Part shown: piece by piece, positions 1 through 10,889 of the stretch
How the letters are laid out: every line of letters starts with the position of its first letter
Numbering within the stretch: the stretch's first letter is position 1
DNA from: Anodontia alba
Lineage: Eukaryota; Mollusca; Bivalvia; Lucinida; Lucinidae
Assembly (NCBI GenBank): GCA_964016985.1
Contig: OZ024831.1
Span: 79,028,263-79,092,262 of the forward strand
Direction: 5' to 3'
Length of the DNA: 64,000 bases
Notes under the pieces: model-generated
The model's database searches: none
Seen by the model: the letters and a program-made list of their open reading frames with translations, nothing else
Told to the model about the DNA's origin: nothing
Program-made: the position numbers and the translations under genes

Positions 1-632
1 ATCTTGATAATATCAATGCATATAGCAAGTTTGGTTAAAAGGCCTTGTTATTTACTCAAGTTATCGTCCGGAAACAAAAATATGGGCGTGTCTCAGGCAG
101 ATAACTCCGTAAAAATTTAATGAAATTTGCCCATTAGCAATTCCAAACCAGATCTCCTTAATGTCAATGCATATAGCAAGTTTGGTTAAAATCCCTTGTT
201 ATTTACTCAAGTTACCATCCGGAAATGGAAATATGGGTGTGTCTTGGCCAGATAACTCCGTAAAAATTTGACCAAATTTGCCCATTAGCAATCCCAAACC
301 AGATCTCCTTAATATCAATGCATATAGCAAGTTTGGTTAAAATCCCTTGTTATTTACTCAAGTTATCATCCGGAAACAAAAATATGGGAGTGTCTCGGGC
401 AGATAACTCCGTAAAAATTTGATGAAATTTGCCCATTAGCAATCAAAAACCAGATATCCACAATATCAATGTACATACCAAGTTTGGTGAAAATCCATTG
501 ATGTTTACTAAAGTTATCATCCGGAAACGAAAAACGGACAGACGTATGGCGGACGGATGGACAGACAGGCACACGGACATCCAACGTGAAACAATAATAC
601 CCCGCCACTATTGTGTGGCAGGGTATAAAAAT
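1..632 (+). mobile_element. 3' part of a satellite-bearing double-hairpin element (about 151-bp unit)
   Basis: Three full units and one partial unit with a period of about 151 bp, marked by recurring ATCAATGCATATAGCAAG near 12, 163 and 314. Each unit also carries CAGATAACTCCGTAAAAATT. The array ends in a GGACGGAT/GGACAGACAGG-rich run (about 533-585), then a hairpin at 598-625 with arms TACCCCGCCAC and GTGGCAGGGTA, followed by TAAAA. The same order of unit array, GGAC run and hairpin recurs across the window. The 5' end lies outside the window. ORFs across it are by-products of the repeats. Confidence 0.85.
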
Positions 633-692
633 GAGATGTAATAATTGAATCTTATAAATAATATGCACTTAAAATTAATATAAGTATGATGA

Positions 693-995
693 TTGTTTGT
701 GTTGAGGTTTTACGGCCCTGTCAACCCAATGGGGTCATGTTGAGTGCAGTCAGTTTACCTAACCAAACTTTTACTGGGCAAGCTTAGTCCTCTAAGCTGT
801 TAACCAGTATTGTATACATTCTTTTGCCAGAAACTGACAACTGCCCTTCTTGAATCAGCGGAAGGGAGAGAATGACCATAGAAAATATTTCATTATCAAT
901 CTCCGTAAAAGAATGTTGCCTACCCCAGCAGGGTCAAACCGGCAACCTTCTGATTACCAGTCAGACGCGCCTCCAACTGAAACACCGAGGCCTGC
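693..995 (-). mobile_element. tRNA-type SINE with 13-bp target duplication
   Basis: A 303-bp retroposon flanked by the duplication ATAAGTATGATGA (680-692 and 996-1008). Read on the minus strand, its head holds a degenerate pol III B box (complement of 931-947). Its other end carries the tail TGACAGGGCCGTAAAACC. The same body occurs at 60961-61242 and, truncated, at 41621-41870. It has no coding potential. The clear duplication makes the call firm; naming the SINE family would need a database search. Confidence 0.85.
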
Positions 996-1117
996 ATAAG
1001 TATGATGAAAATGTATATATATGTTGAAATATCATTTGAAATAAAAGTTAAAAAAAAAAAATCTTTCTGTTTCCTTTGGTTGTTGGGATTCCTGGTATGG
1101 AAAGATGGTTACTTTTT

Positions 1118-1990
1118 CTATCTTTTTTTGATACTGAGTATCCATAAACATTTTTGCCAGATTGTTTTGTTTTTTTCTACTTTTGCTATTTGAGAGACTG
1201 GTGGGTATTTGGTATAATTAACTATGTTGTTGAGATGGCTTTTTGCAGGATATAAAGCAGATTTCAGAGGCCACTTTAAATGTCTCTTGTCTTTGTTCTT
1301 AACATTGATTATTGTTTTTTTTTGTTTTTGTTTTTTTTTTTTTTGTTTTTTTTTTTTGTTTTCTAATGCTTTGGGCAAAGGAATATATGATGAGTCTTTT
1401 AATGGTTTGTACTTTGCTATATTCAAGTAGAGCTTGGTACAAAGATAAATTTCTACTCCTGAGGCTGTATTTGTGAATTTTTCAATGCCAGTTTGGATCT
1501 GAGCAGATGAATTTTTGTAAAACTCATCTATTTTCTCAGGAGTTAAGATGGCCATTTAATCACAATGTAATACACCTGCTACAACTTTGTTTGTTGCACC
1601 ATCATCTTTAAAGAATTCTATGATAAATCCTAACTGGAATTGTAATCCAACCATCTAATTTAACTCTTTTAACAATTTGTTTGGTAAGAACTGACTTCTT
1701 GTCATGAATTAACTTATCTGGATCCTTGTATTACTGCAGATATTTCATATGCCTTAAACTATCCACCAGATTTAATATTTGTTGTTTAGAAACCAACTCT
1801 TTCCTATGAAGTTGCTTGAGTCCAATAATTACACTGTTGTAATCTTTCTTGTATTTGGACATCTGTCTTTTGCGACATCTTTTCTTACTGCGACTCCTCT
1901 TATGCTAATTATCTAATACGATGCACCATCTTGGACCTTTGTTCTGGTGTAGTTAAATTGGTTTCTTCTGGACCTTTAAGACTCTTCAAG
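1118..1990 (-). pseudogene. degraded Polinton/Maverick-like DNA polymerase B region
   Basis: On the minus strand, 1555 to about 1130 reads as a protein-like frame with blocks such as FYKNSSAQIQTGIEKFTN, ASGVEIY, INVKNKDK and LKSALYPAK. These resemble the leader region found before the type B polymerase in Polinton/Maverick DNA transposons (recognised from memory, not searched). A homopolymer T tract at about 1316-1360 disrupts the middle and is read as a lysine run. Further upstream on the same strand (about 1590-1900), another basic, protein-like stretch survives with stops. No polymerase catalytic motif (DTDS, SLYPS) is visible. This looks like a fragment of a dead element; it could also come from another large viral-like transposon. 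Confidence 0.45.
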
Positions 1991-2187
1991 GCTGTGTCTA
2001 AATAGGCCGCTGGCTAGCTATGGTTTCCTCCTCCCCTCTCCCCACTCACCCCCAGGGGGAATTTTGTAGACCATGTTTTTCTTATAGCCTATTATCTTGT
2101 AAGTATTTTGCAGCATGTTAGCCATCTGGCAATGGGGACTTTACCCAGTAACAGCCTGTTACATTTGTTACCCCTACAAAAAATATA

Positions 2188-3506
2188 CGAGGGTCATGTA
2201 AAAAGTTCTGTCACTAATAGGCTTCCTTGGTTTTATTCCAGGTATATTTTAAAATGCTTCACTGCACTTGAATGGTGTGTTGAATAGCCAACGATACTCG
2301 TTTATTTTGTGCAAATTGCTTTCCAACTGACCGATTTATTTCAAATTGAAATAGATGCAGTCATATATACTAACCAATTTACTTGTTACATTGGAACATG
2401 GACCAGAAGACTAAAATTCGTAACTATATTAAATGCCGCATTAGGCTTAATATAGATTCAAAGCAGATATTTAATGAATTTTGTGGTATATATGGACCTC
2501 AGACCATTTCAATGCGCACAGTTTTTAGGTGGGTTAAAGCTTTTCAAGCTGGGAAATTTTCTATTGAACATGATTACCGTCCTGGAAGGCCTAAAACTCT
2601 GTTACCAAGGTTAACATTGCTGCTGTAAAGATTGTGGTCGAACAGGATGCGCGATTGTCTGTCAAAGATATAGCTAGTTGTACTGGCATATCAGAAGGCA
2701 GTATGCAAACAATTCTGAAAATGCGTTTGGACCTGAGAAAGGTTTGCGCTAGGTGGATACCTCATTTGCTCACTGAGGAACAAAAGACACAACGCCTTAA
2801 ATGTGCCCGGGAACTTTTGAAAACATACAAAGGCTGTAATAGTCAGGTTTTTTCTAACTTGCTAACAGGTGATGAAACCTGGGTGCACATGTTTGAGCCA
2901 CAAAGAAGGGCAATAGAAGAATGGAAGCGAAAAGATAAAAAATGCCCATGTATTGCTAAGAGAACCATAAGTTCGCAATTTTCTTTAATTCAAGTGGGCC
3001 AGTCGTTCAAGTGCCTTGTCCATCTGGTCATAGTCACCCGCCGATTCTACAAGAATTCTGTACTGAAGAAAGTGAAAGAGTTTTACAATAAGAAACTACA
3101 AAGCAAAGGATGGTCAGGAGACCACATTTTACATGACAACGCCTCCTCTCATAAGTGTGAGGTTGTTGAGTCTTTTTTGGCTTCTGAAAAGGTGGAAGTT
3201 TTAAACCATCCACTTATTCACCTGACCTGAGTCCCAATGACTTCTTTTTATTTCCAAGGCTAAAGAAAATGCTTTCTGGAAATAAGTATACATCTAGAAG
3301 TTCTCTTGGCAGCGCTATTTATCAGTGTCACCAACAGATACCAAAAGAAGACTATTTATCTGCTTTTCGTGACTGGGTAAAAAGGTTACAAAAATGTGTT
3401 TCAGTAAAGGGGGAATACTTTGAAGGTTTGTAATAAAAATATGTTTGATAAAACGTAGCACTGAAATAATCTGAACCCAGTGACAAAACTTTTTGCAGGA
3501 CCCTCG
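2188..3506 (+). mobile_element. mariner-family DNA transposon, 1,319 bp, inactive
   Basis: Terminal inverted repeats begin CGAGGGTCATGTAAAAAG (from 2188) and, on the other strand, CGAGGGTCCTGCAAAAAG (ending at 3506). They flank a single transposase-derived frame. The element is bordered by TA on both sides (2186-2187 and 3507-3508), the target duplication expected of Tc1/mariner. A length of 1.3 kb is normal for an autonomous mariner. The TIRs are well preserved although the gene is broken, so it could still be moved by a transposase made elsewhere (inference). Confidence 0.93.
2398..3433 (+). pseudogene. mariner transposase, frameshifted (DD34D type)
   Basis: The likely start is ATG 2398 (MDQKTKIRNYIK). 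An N-terminal helix-turn-helix region with TVFRWVKAFQAG and the linker RPGRPKT is followed, after a frame change near 2605, by a second helix-turn-helix (VKDIASCTGISEGSMQTI) and WIPHLLTEEQK. The catalytic triad is visible as GDETW (about 2868), HDN (about 3134) and SPND (about 3230). After a single-base correction, 34 residues separate the last two aspartates, which defines the mariner DD34D class. At least four indels are present: one near 2605, a compensating pair across about 2970-3035, and one just before the third aspartate near 3208. The stop is TAA at 3431. As read, it cannot make a full transposase. Confidence 0.92.
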
Positions 3507-3508
3507 TA

Positions 3509-4530
3509 ATAGTCACTGGCCGATTCTACAAGAATTCTGTAGAAACTATTAAACCTATGAGAATTGGAGCAAAAGTATTATATGATCCAACAAATATATG
3601 AAGTTACAGAACAGTTCATTAGCTACAAAATGTGATGTTTGAAAATTCTTTTTGGCCTTACATGGTGTTACACATTACATTTTCTATGGTACCTTTTAGA
3701 AATGAGTATTTTAACTTGTACAGTTCATTTTCGCAGATTGTACATCGCCCCTTTGACCTTAACTTTGTAATTTGTGAGAAGGTATTTACCATAAAAATTC
3801 TAATTAAAGCCCATGCTCTAATAAATGCCCATCCCCCCAATTTCAGCTAAAAAAATGTCAGATTTTAGGTCCATTTCAAAGAAAGTTGGTACCTCTATTA
3901 AACGCACATTACAAAAAAAAAAACGCGAGACAAAAAGAAAAAAAAATGGGTATCCTATCTTAAGCAGTCAGTTTGTGTCTGTTTTCTTATCAAAGAATGA
4001 ACGTGCACTTTTTTCTCTCTCAGTCTAAATAAACGATATGTGCATGCATACTTTCAAGTACACCGCCTTGCACTAAAATTCCTTCTACTACCGACCGTGG
4101 TTTGCCGGTTATAATACATTGAATGTCCATATTTCCGATGTTTATTAACTGTGTCCCATAGTGCCTATTTAGTAATCCCAATGTAGATTATCGTGGGTCT
4201 GCTCAGATATGCTGCAGGGCGACGACGAGCAATTCTGTGTCATCTGCATTACCAGAAAAGATTACAGAAATATATGATCAGCTACCCAGAAAATGCAACC
4301 GTCATAAGGTAACTTTTCCCTTGCCCCGCATGAAGAAACCACATGCTCGTAACAGTAACCTCAGGTGAAATCGTGGTGGGGAACCGCTTCAAGAGAACAA
4401 GAATTCCGCGGAAGGCGTTGTCGCACCTGCTGGGGCAAAAGGTCACAGGAGCCACAATCAGAACATGGTTATTAATTAAGTTTATTTCATTCTTAGCAAT
4501 GCTTAGTTGGAAAACAGGGTTGAAAAAATG
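3509..4530. other. intronic stretch without a supported gene
   Basis: No convincing gene. 3515-3537 repeats a 23-base piece found inside the transposase at 3040-3062. About 3773-3836 (AAAAATTCTAATTAA then CTAATAAATGCCC) resembles the reverse complement of 13130-13185, so both probably belong to an uncharacterised dispersed repeat. A 69-codon frame at 4343-4552 has ordinary amino-acid content but runs into the next transposon and was not recognised. Confidence 0.5.
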
Positions 4531-6117
4531 TACCGTATTAATCCGCCTATAAGACGATTTGTTTATAAGACGGGGGCTGTTTTTGGGCCGTTCCCAGGCA
4601 GGATTTTGCTTTTATTTAATTATAAGAGGGGTCAAAAAAAGTCGCCTGTCGGAGATATTCCCTGCCACTCAGAAATTCCTAAAGTACATTAAGACATCGG
4701 CGATGATTGGTCAGATTTGTAAGTGAATTTATCACAGAGCAGCAATTAAAAAAACTTCCAACACCACTTACAAGTATGCATACCATATTTAACTGTGTAT
4801 AACACGCACCTTATTTACCCAGAAAACGTTTATAAAAATCCGATGTGTATTATTTATAGGAACACCAAAATCGGGACAGAAATCGCCAAGATAATCGGTC
4901 GCGAAAACTCCTGACATTCACGATAGCCCGTTAAAAATGCGAAATAGAATGATTGCTATAAGATATTCATGATTTTTTATACCTATCTCGCCCATACCAG
5001 GGTTCTGGCAGCTCAAAACAAGCAACTCGATCTGATTTGCAGTAATTTGATATCCTTTTCATGTCCATGCTCTTTTTGTTTACGCTTTTTTATTTTGCTG
5101 ATCATGTGATCTCTTCAAAGGGAAACTACTCAAACAGGCATATGCATATGAATCTGTATTGATTAACGGACTTTGACAAGACTCACACCGTAACTTGAAT
5201 AAATCGGCCTGCACAACTGATTTATTGTAGTTCAAAATAGGAAATAAATTTGGTAGAACATAAATATTGGCACGAACGGTCATACATTGAAAAAATAAAA
5301 AAGTATTTAAGTTTATGCAATTATTAAAATTATTGATAATAAACAAAACCAACTGGGCTTTTGAGGTAGGTAGATCGGTCATTTGCATTTTATCTTTTAT
5401 TTTCTTACTATATGTTTATCTTTTTATTTTTTTTTTTTTTAAACTTTTCTTCCAACTTAACCAAAAAAATTGTTTGAAATAAACAATGTTTATGATACAG
5501 GAAAAAAAACTACCAGCATACATCTGTGCACTTAATTGGTTAATTGGCAGTCAGAATGACAACTAGTCGAATTTAGTTGTTGTTTGCATTGCCCTGAGGC
5601 ACTGAGTTGATAATTTCACGTCTCAGTTAAGAAAGTGACACAAAGAAGGTGTTAATTATGAGAACACAAAAGGAATAACTACATTTTTATTATCATAGCG
5701 TCTGCAGTGGGGAAGCAAAGAACTGCCTACACTACATCAAGTTGCCTGAGGCCCATGGTAACAGAGCTGCACAACGAACATTCAGTTAGCATTATTGTAA
5801 ATTCGGCCTGTTCCTTTTTTATTTCAAAACTATTTAGCAAATATTCAGTGCGTGTTATACACGGATGCGAGTAATACACAGAAAAATTCGGTACTTCACC
5901 TACAAAATTACCTTGCTGCTATTTCTGTCAAGGGACGAAGGTAAACATTATATCCTTCTACCGGTTTCGAAGATCGGCATTTTCCGTGACCGCATGGCAC
6001 CACCGGACTTTGCCGAAAATACCGATATGGCCAAAGACCTTGATTATAAGACGGGTCTGGATTTTTTGGGGTTTTTTTTTTGAAAAATCCCCGTCTTATA
6101 GGCGGATTAATACGGTA
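4531..6117. mobile_element. outer TIR DNA transposon (non-autonomous), about 1.59 kb
   Basis: Inverted termini TACCGTATTAATCCGCCT (from 4531) and its complement ending at 6117. The match continues through TATAAGACG; counting TA as the target duplication, the TIR starts CCGTATTAATCC. Just inside each end lies a further TTATAAGACGGG copy. The inside holds a second TIR element (4781-5893) and no transposase-like frame. The superfamily is unresolved; a TA target would fit a Tc1/mariner/pogo-type mover. Confidence 0.75.
4781..5893. mobile_element. inner TIR DNA transposon nested in the outer element
   Basis: The left end reads TACCATATTTAACTGTGTAT then AACACGCACC. The complement of the right end reads TACCGAATTTTTCTGTGTAT then TACTCGCATCC. 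That gives about 25 matches in 30, with TA at both borders. A second copy of the GTGTATAACACGCAC motif sits inside the right end (about 5850-5864). The termini share the TACCNNATT...TATAAnACGC pattern with the outer element, so both probably use related transposases. No catalytic frame is visible; the 102-codon minus frame at 5080-5388 is not recognised. Confidence 0.7.
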
Positions 6118-7330
6118 GACAAAGTGCCTGGTGGGACACATATATTCCAGGCCAGTGCCATTCCCTCTAATGGCTATAGCTTCAGCATTGACTTTTCGTA
6201 TTATACAGCCCAATGATAATGGAATGTCAATGTAAAATGTGTAAAAGTCACTAGAGCGTGAAATATAGGTCAAGGTCACTGGGTCAAGTTACCTGCCAAA
6301 TCAGTCCATCAAGGAGAACACAATGCAAGATATGGTGGTTATAGGCCTTATAACTGAGGAGTTATTGAACATCAACGTAAAATGTGTCAAATACAGGTCA
6401 AGGCACCGGGTCAAGGTGCCTGCCAGTACAATGAGGTAAAGCACTATGCAAGGTTTAGTGGTTGTAGGTCTTATTTTTGAGGAGATATCGAACATCAACG
6501 TAAAATGTGTCAAAGGCAAAATATAGGTCAAGGTCACCAGGTCAAGGTACCTGCCAGGTCAGTACATTGCGAAGGAGCACTATACAAGGTTTGGTGGCTG
6601 AAGGCCTTATAGTTGAGGACATATGGAAGGGCGACGTAAAAGGTAAAAGTCAATGGTACGCGAAATATAGGTCAAGGTCACCGAGTCAAGCTACCTGCAA
6701 AGTCCGTAGATTGAGGAGAAGCTCTATGCATGGTTTGGTGGTTGTAGGCCTTACAGTTGAGGAGATATTGAATGTCAACATAAAATGTGTAAAAGGCACT
6801 GGAGCGCAAAATATAGGTCAAGGTCACTGAGTCAAGATACCTGCCGAGTCAGTACATCTAGGAAAAGCACTATGCAAGGTTTGGTGGTTAGAGGTCTTAC
6901 ACTTGAGGAGATCTGGAACGTTGACATAAATTATGTCAAAGTCACTGCAGATAAAATATAGGTCAAGGTCACCAGGTCAAGGTATCTGCCGAGTCAGTAC
7001 ATTGGGAAGAAGCACTTTACAAAGTTTGATGGCTGTAGGCCTTACAGTTGAGGAGATATCGAACGTCGACGCAAAATGTGTCAAAGTCACTGGAGCGCAA
7101 CATATAGGTCAAGGTCACCAGGTCAAGGTACCTGCCGAGTCAGTACATCTAGGAGAAGCACTATGCAAGGTTTGGTAGTTGTAGACCTTATAGTTGAGAA
7201 GATCTGGAACATCAATGTAAACTGTGTCAAAGTCACTGGAGCGCGAAATATAGGTCAAGGTCACCGGGTCAATGTACCTGCCAAGTCAGAAGGTCAGGGA
7301 GATGTGTCATGCAAGGTATGATGGTTGTTG
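6118..7330 (+). repeat. tandem array, about 145-bp unit, rich in TCAAGGTCA
   Basis: About eight units, marked by AtaggtcaaggtcaC near 6265, 6391, 6521, 6667, 6811, 6957, 7104 and 7248; spacing is 126-147 bp. Each carries AGGTCAAGGTCACC..GGTCAAG, GAGCACTATGCAAGGTTTGGTGG and CTTA.AGTTGAGGAGAT. The left border AGACAAAGTGCC..GTGGG matches the 5' end of the array element that starts at 16271, so this may be its relative. Open frames of 80-107 codons come from the repeat. Confidence 0.88.
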
Positions 7331-8300
7331 TAGAATTGTAGTTGATTACAATACTAACTTTGACATAAATGTCGAGTTTCGACATAAATGTTGAGACGAA
7401 CGGACCGACGAACAGATGGATGAACGGAAAAGGGATGCCTATGTCGCAAAGTCAGGAGGTCAGGGAGCTGTTTCATGCAAGGTTTGATGGTTGTTTAGTC
7501 TTGTAGTTGATTAGAATAATAACTTTGACATAAATGTCGAACTTTGACATAAATGTTGACAGACGGACAGACGAATGGACAGACAGACAAACTGAAAAGC
7601 GGACGCCTATGTCGCAAAGTCAGGAGGTCAGTGAGATGGTTCATGCAAGGTTTGATGGTTGTTTAGTCTTGTAGTTGATTAGAATACTAACTTCAACATA
7701 AATATCAAACTTGGACATTAATGTTGACAGACAGACGGACGGATGGACAAATAGAAAAGCGGATGACTATGTCACAAAGTCAGGAGGTCAGAGAGATGTT
7801 TCATGCAAGGTTTGATGGTTGTTTAGTCTTGTAGTTGATAAGAATACTAACTTTGACATAAATGTCGAACTTCGACATAACAGAACTGTTGACAGACGGA
7901 CGGATGGATGAACAAACAGAAGAACGGAAAAGCAGACGCCTATCTCGCAAAGTCAGGAGGTCAGGGAGATATTTCCTGCAAGGTCTGATGGTTGTTTAGT
8001 CTTGTAGTTGATTAGAATATTAGCTTTGAAATAAATGTGGAACTTCGACATAAATGTTGACAGACGGACGGACGAACGGACGGACAAACGGAAAAACAGA
8101 CACCTATGTCGCAAAGTCACGAGGTCAGGGAGATGTTCATGCAAGATTTGATGGTTGTTTAGTCTTGTAGTTGATAAGAATAATAACTTTGACATAAATG
8201 TCGAACTTCGACATAAATGTTGACAGACAGACGGACGGACAGACAGACGGACGGAAAAGCGGACACCTATATCACACTCTGCTACAAGCAGGTGCGACAA
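7331..8300 (+). repeat. tandem array, about 165-bp unit, with GGACGGAC runs in every unit
   Basis: Units are marked by CAAAGTCAGGAGGTCA-type sequence near 7447, 7613, 7774, 7949 and 8110 (spacing 161-175). Each has TTTGATGGTTGTTTAGTC, paired CATAAATGT(C/T)GA motifs and a run of GACAGACGGACGGAC. It ends near a short inverted pair, CTGCTACAAGCAG (8279-8291). The GGAC run, elsewhere found only once before a terminal hairpin, has been amplified here within the unit. Confidence 0.85.
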
Positions 8301-10889
8301 AAACAAACTTATGTTCATTAAATTTTATAGCCTTTTCTCCTCAGAAATGCATACGAAACTGACACGTATTAAAAATAGAACCGAAGTATTAGGACAGATA
8401 GGCCTATGCAAACAGTGTAGACCTGGATCAGACATCACATTATGTGTGTCACATCCCTGTTTTATCTTGAATATATTTTACATGTACATAGTATAAAAAG
8501 AAGTTTGTATCGATTTTTATTAACCAGGTTAGATTAATGCATTTGTAATGGGAGCGCTGATTATGATGAGTTTTACTTTTTAAGCAAGTAGGTACACTTC
8601 AGCTTTCAAGTTACGGTATTACGGTAATCACGAGATAGTTATGCTGAGGGTGTATTTGATTATTTACGTCTATATACTTGAGCGGTTACCAGAACACTAT
8701 ATATTCCAAGTGAACCTAGGTTTGGTGATCAATATCTTCACTGTTCTGGGATTGATTTTCGTCTCAAGGCTATCTTTTGAAAGGGGAGACAATTTTCTGT
8801 CGTAATTTTGCAGTTTTGTAGCGTTCCGAGAGAAAAATGTTTTTTCCTTCATAGTTTTAGCAGTTGCTGTGTGAAACTTTGCACCGTTCGGACAATCGAA
8901 CAGGTTATTTTAAATCTTGACTATCACGGTATTCTTGTGAATATTATTTTTAGATCTTGAATTTCACGGATTTCTTGTGGACACAATGTTTCAAAACGTG
9001 CCACATTACTATAAAAGTTCCCTGGTTGAATAGAGCGATACACACTACAAAATTTATTTCATCGAAGACTGATCCTTGTTTTCCTATTTCTAATATTTAT
9101 GTTGTGCTGTATCTGGGGAATCTGACCATGGTAAGTCAATAATTTATTTAATTTTATTCTTGCAATATTCTTGCTCGTCTTTACCGCAGCTAAAATTTGA
9201 GTAGGTAAATTTATTGCTTTACTACGTTGCGATTTTATGTATCATTCGTACTTACAAACCCGGCATGATAAGTAGATAGACCCTGATCAGATGTGTATAC
9301 TTTGGTTATATGTGTAGACCCTGATCAGACGACTAAGCCGTGTCGGGTGTGTAAACTATAAACCGAATAGGGAGGTTGATCGATTCTATGGATCCTGATC
9401 AGTCTGGTGAGTCTGATAGGTTCTGTAGATCCTGATCAGAATGCAATCATTAATGTTCTTATTTGAATAAGATAAATGGATCGGCGTAATGATAGCATTA
9501 CCGTACTTTGATATTACATATTCTCATCTGACATGTACATACCAGATATATACGCTTAAATGTATGACAGTTAGGCGTTATGTCATGTTAACCGCACACA
9601 CCGTACATATACGCGTAAAAGTACGCTACCGTTAGGCGTTATGTTAACTGCATACACATTCATTAGTTAGCGAGATTTACACAAATGACACATACTATAT
9701 TCACCTTGAACACATATACAGAGGTCCTTTTTTATTTTAATCACAAGTCTGTTTACTAAAATATTTTACGGGGAAATGGCTCAAGCAGCAAGGAGTCATG
9801 TTTAAGGCTATGACGATGGCATGTTGATATTGTACCCAATGATTACGTGGGGACGATGTGTGATCGTGTAATCATTGTGGTATAATGGCAGTTATAATTT
9901 ATTTTAGCCTTTAGCGTTCTAAAGGAATTCTTACAGTGGAAGGTGCATGGGTTCTTCCTGTAAGAATGTGTAATCGTCGAGATGCCATTCCTCCGATTAA
10001 TATGGATGTCAGATATATTCTGACTGTGTGGCTGCCTGTGTTAGGTTTTTGTACAATATTATATGTCATTAACAGCGTCCATGTGGTTTTAGGATCTGAT
10101 TTTGCTATATAATAATCAATTGCAACGGACTTGTCGCATTTATAACATTTGGCATACATACACACTCTGTATATCTAGTGGAAATTAATAAGGAAATATC
10201 TTGTCATGTTTGATATCGAGAGTTCTAGGACATGATATTTATTTTCAGGTCCCGTATCCGTATATGTATCTGTTTCACCACTGTTATCGTCACTATGACT
10301 GACCATCAAATGTTTTCCGGCAAGTTTTGTTCAAAGTTCTATAGAAACAAGTGTTAGTGATAACCGGAAATATCATGGAGGATACATCCGTGGACTTTAT
10401 CTTAAGATATGTATTTACTTCAAATTTATATTATATTTAATTATGGAAATATAATTAAATAAACAGTATTTTCAGATTATGAAGTTTAACAGTACCTGTG
10501 GATTATGGAAGCTTCGGAACATAGAAATTGGAACATGGAAATTTGAACTTTAATTATAGTTTGTTGTTTTTTTGAACTTTTTAAATACATGCTTGTTTTT
10601 ATTTTACAAAGTGTTGTGTTTATCCTCTGATTGCTTGTGATTGCGTCTAGTCCATCGTCACCGTGCCCAACGCTCGTCCGATCACGTGACAATGTGGCAT
10701 CTGAACTGTTTGCCATACATACAGCCATATTTTAGACACATCATGGTAAAATGGACTGTTTCAAATTTTAGGACAAGTATGGTAAGTGGCCCTTTTATAC
10801 GAACATCAGATGAAACAGTTGGTATTGATTTTTTCACACCTCAATCAAATGAGCAGTTACTCAACACTTAGCACTCTCTTAAAAAAAAA
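8301..10889. other. low-repeat intronic stretch, no gene recognised
   Basis: No recognisable protein or RNA gene. Four copies of a CCTGATCAG motif occur at about 9282, 9328, 9397 and 9430, each after GA(C/T). Two ATG-GTAAGT strings (about 9128 and 10780) look like splice donors on the plus strand but have no supporting exon. Minus frames such as 9911-10165 are not recognised. This is probably older intron sequence of the CBL locus. Confidence 0.5.

Noticed and set aside
4343..4552. 69-codon frame with ordinary amino-acid composition, possible exon
   Set aside because: It runs into a transposon end, lacks splice signals in matching phase and resembles no family I recognise.
9120..9140. ATG followed by GTAAGT, a possible start-codon exon on the plus strand (also near 10780)
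   Set aside because: A strong donor alone is weak evidence. No upstream promoter, no matching acceptor or conserved coding exon was found, and the host gene here runs on the minus strand.
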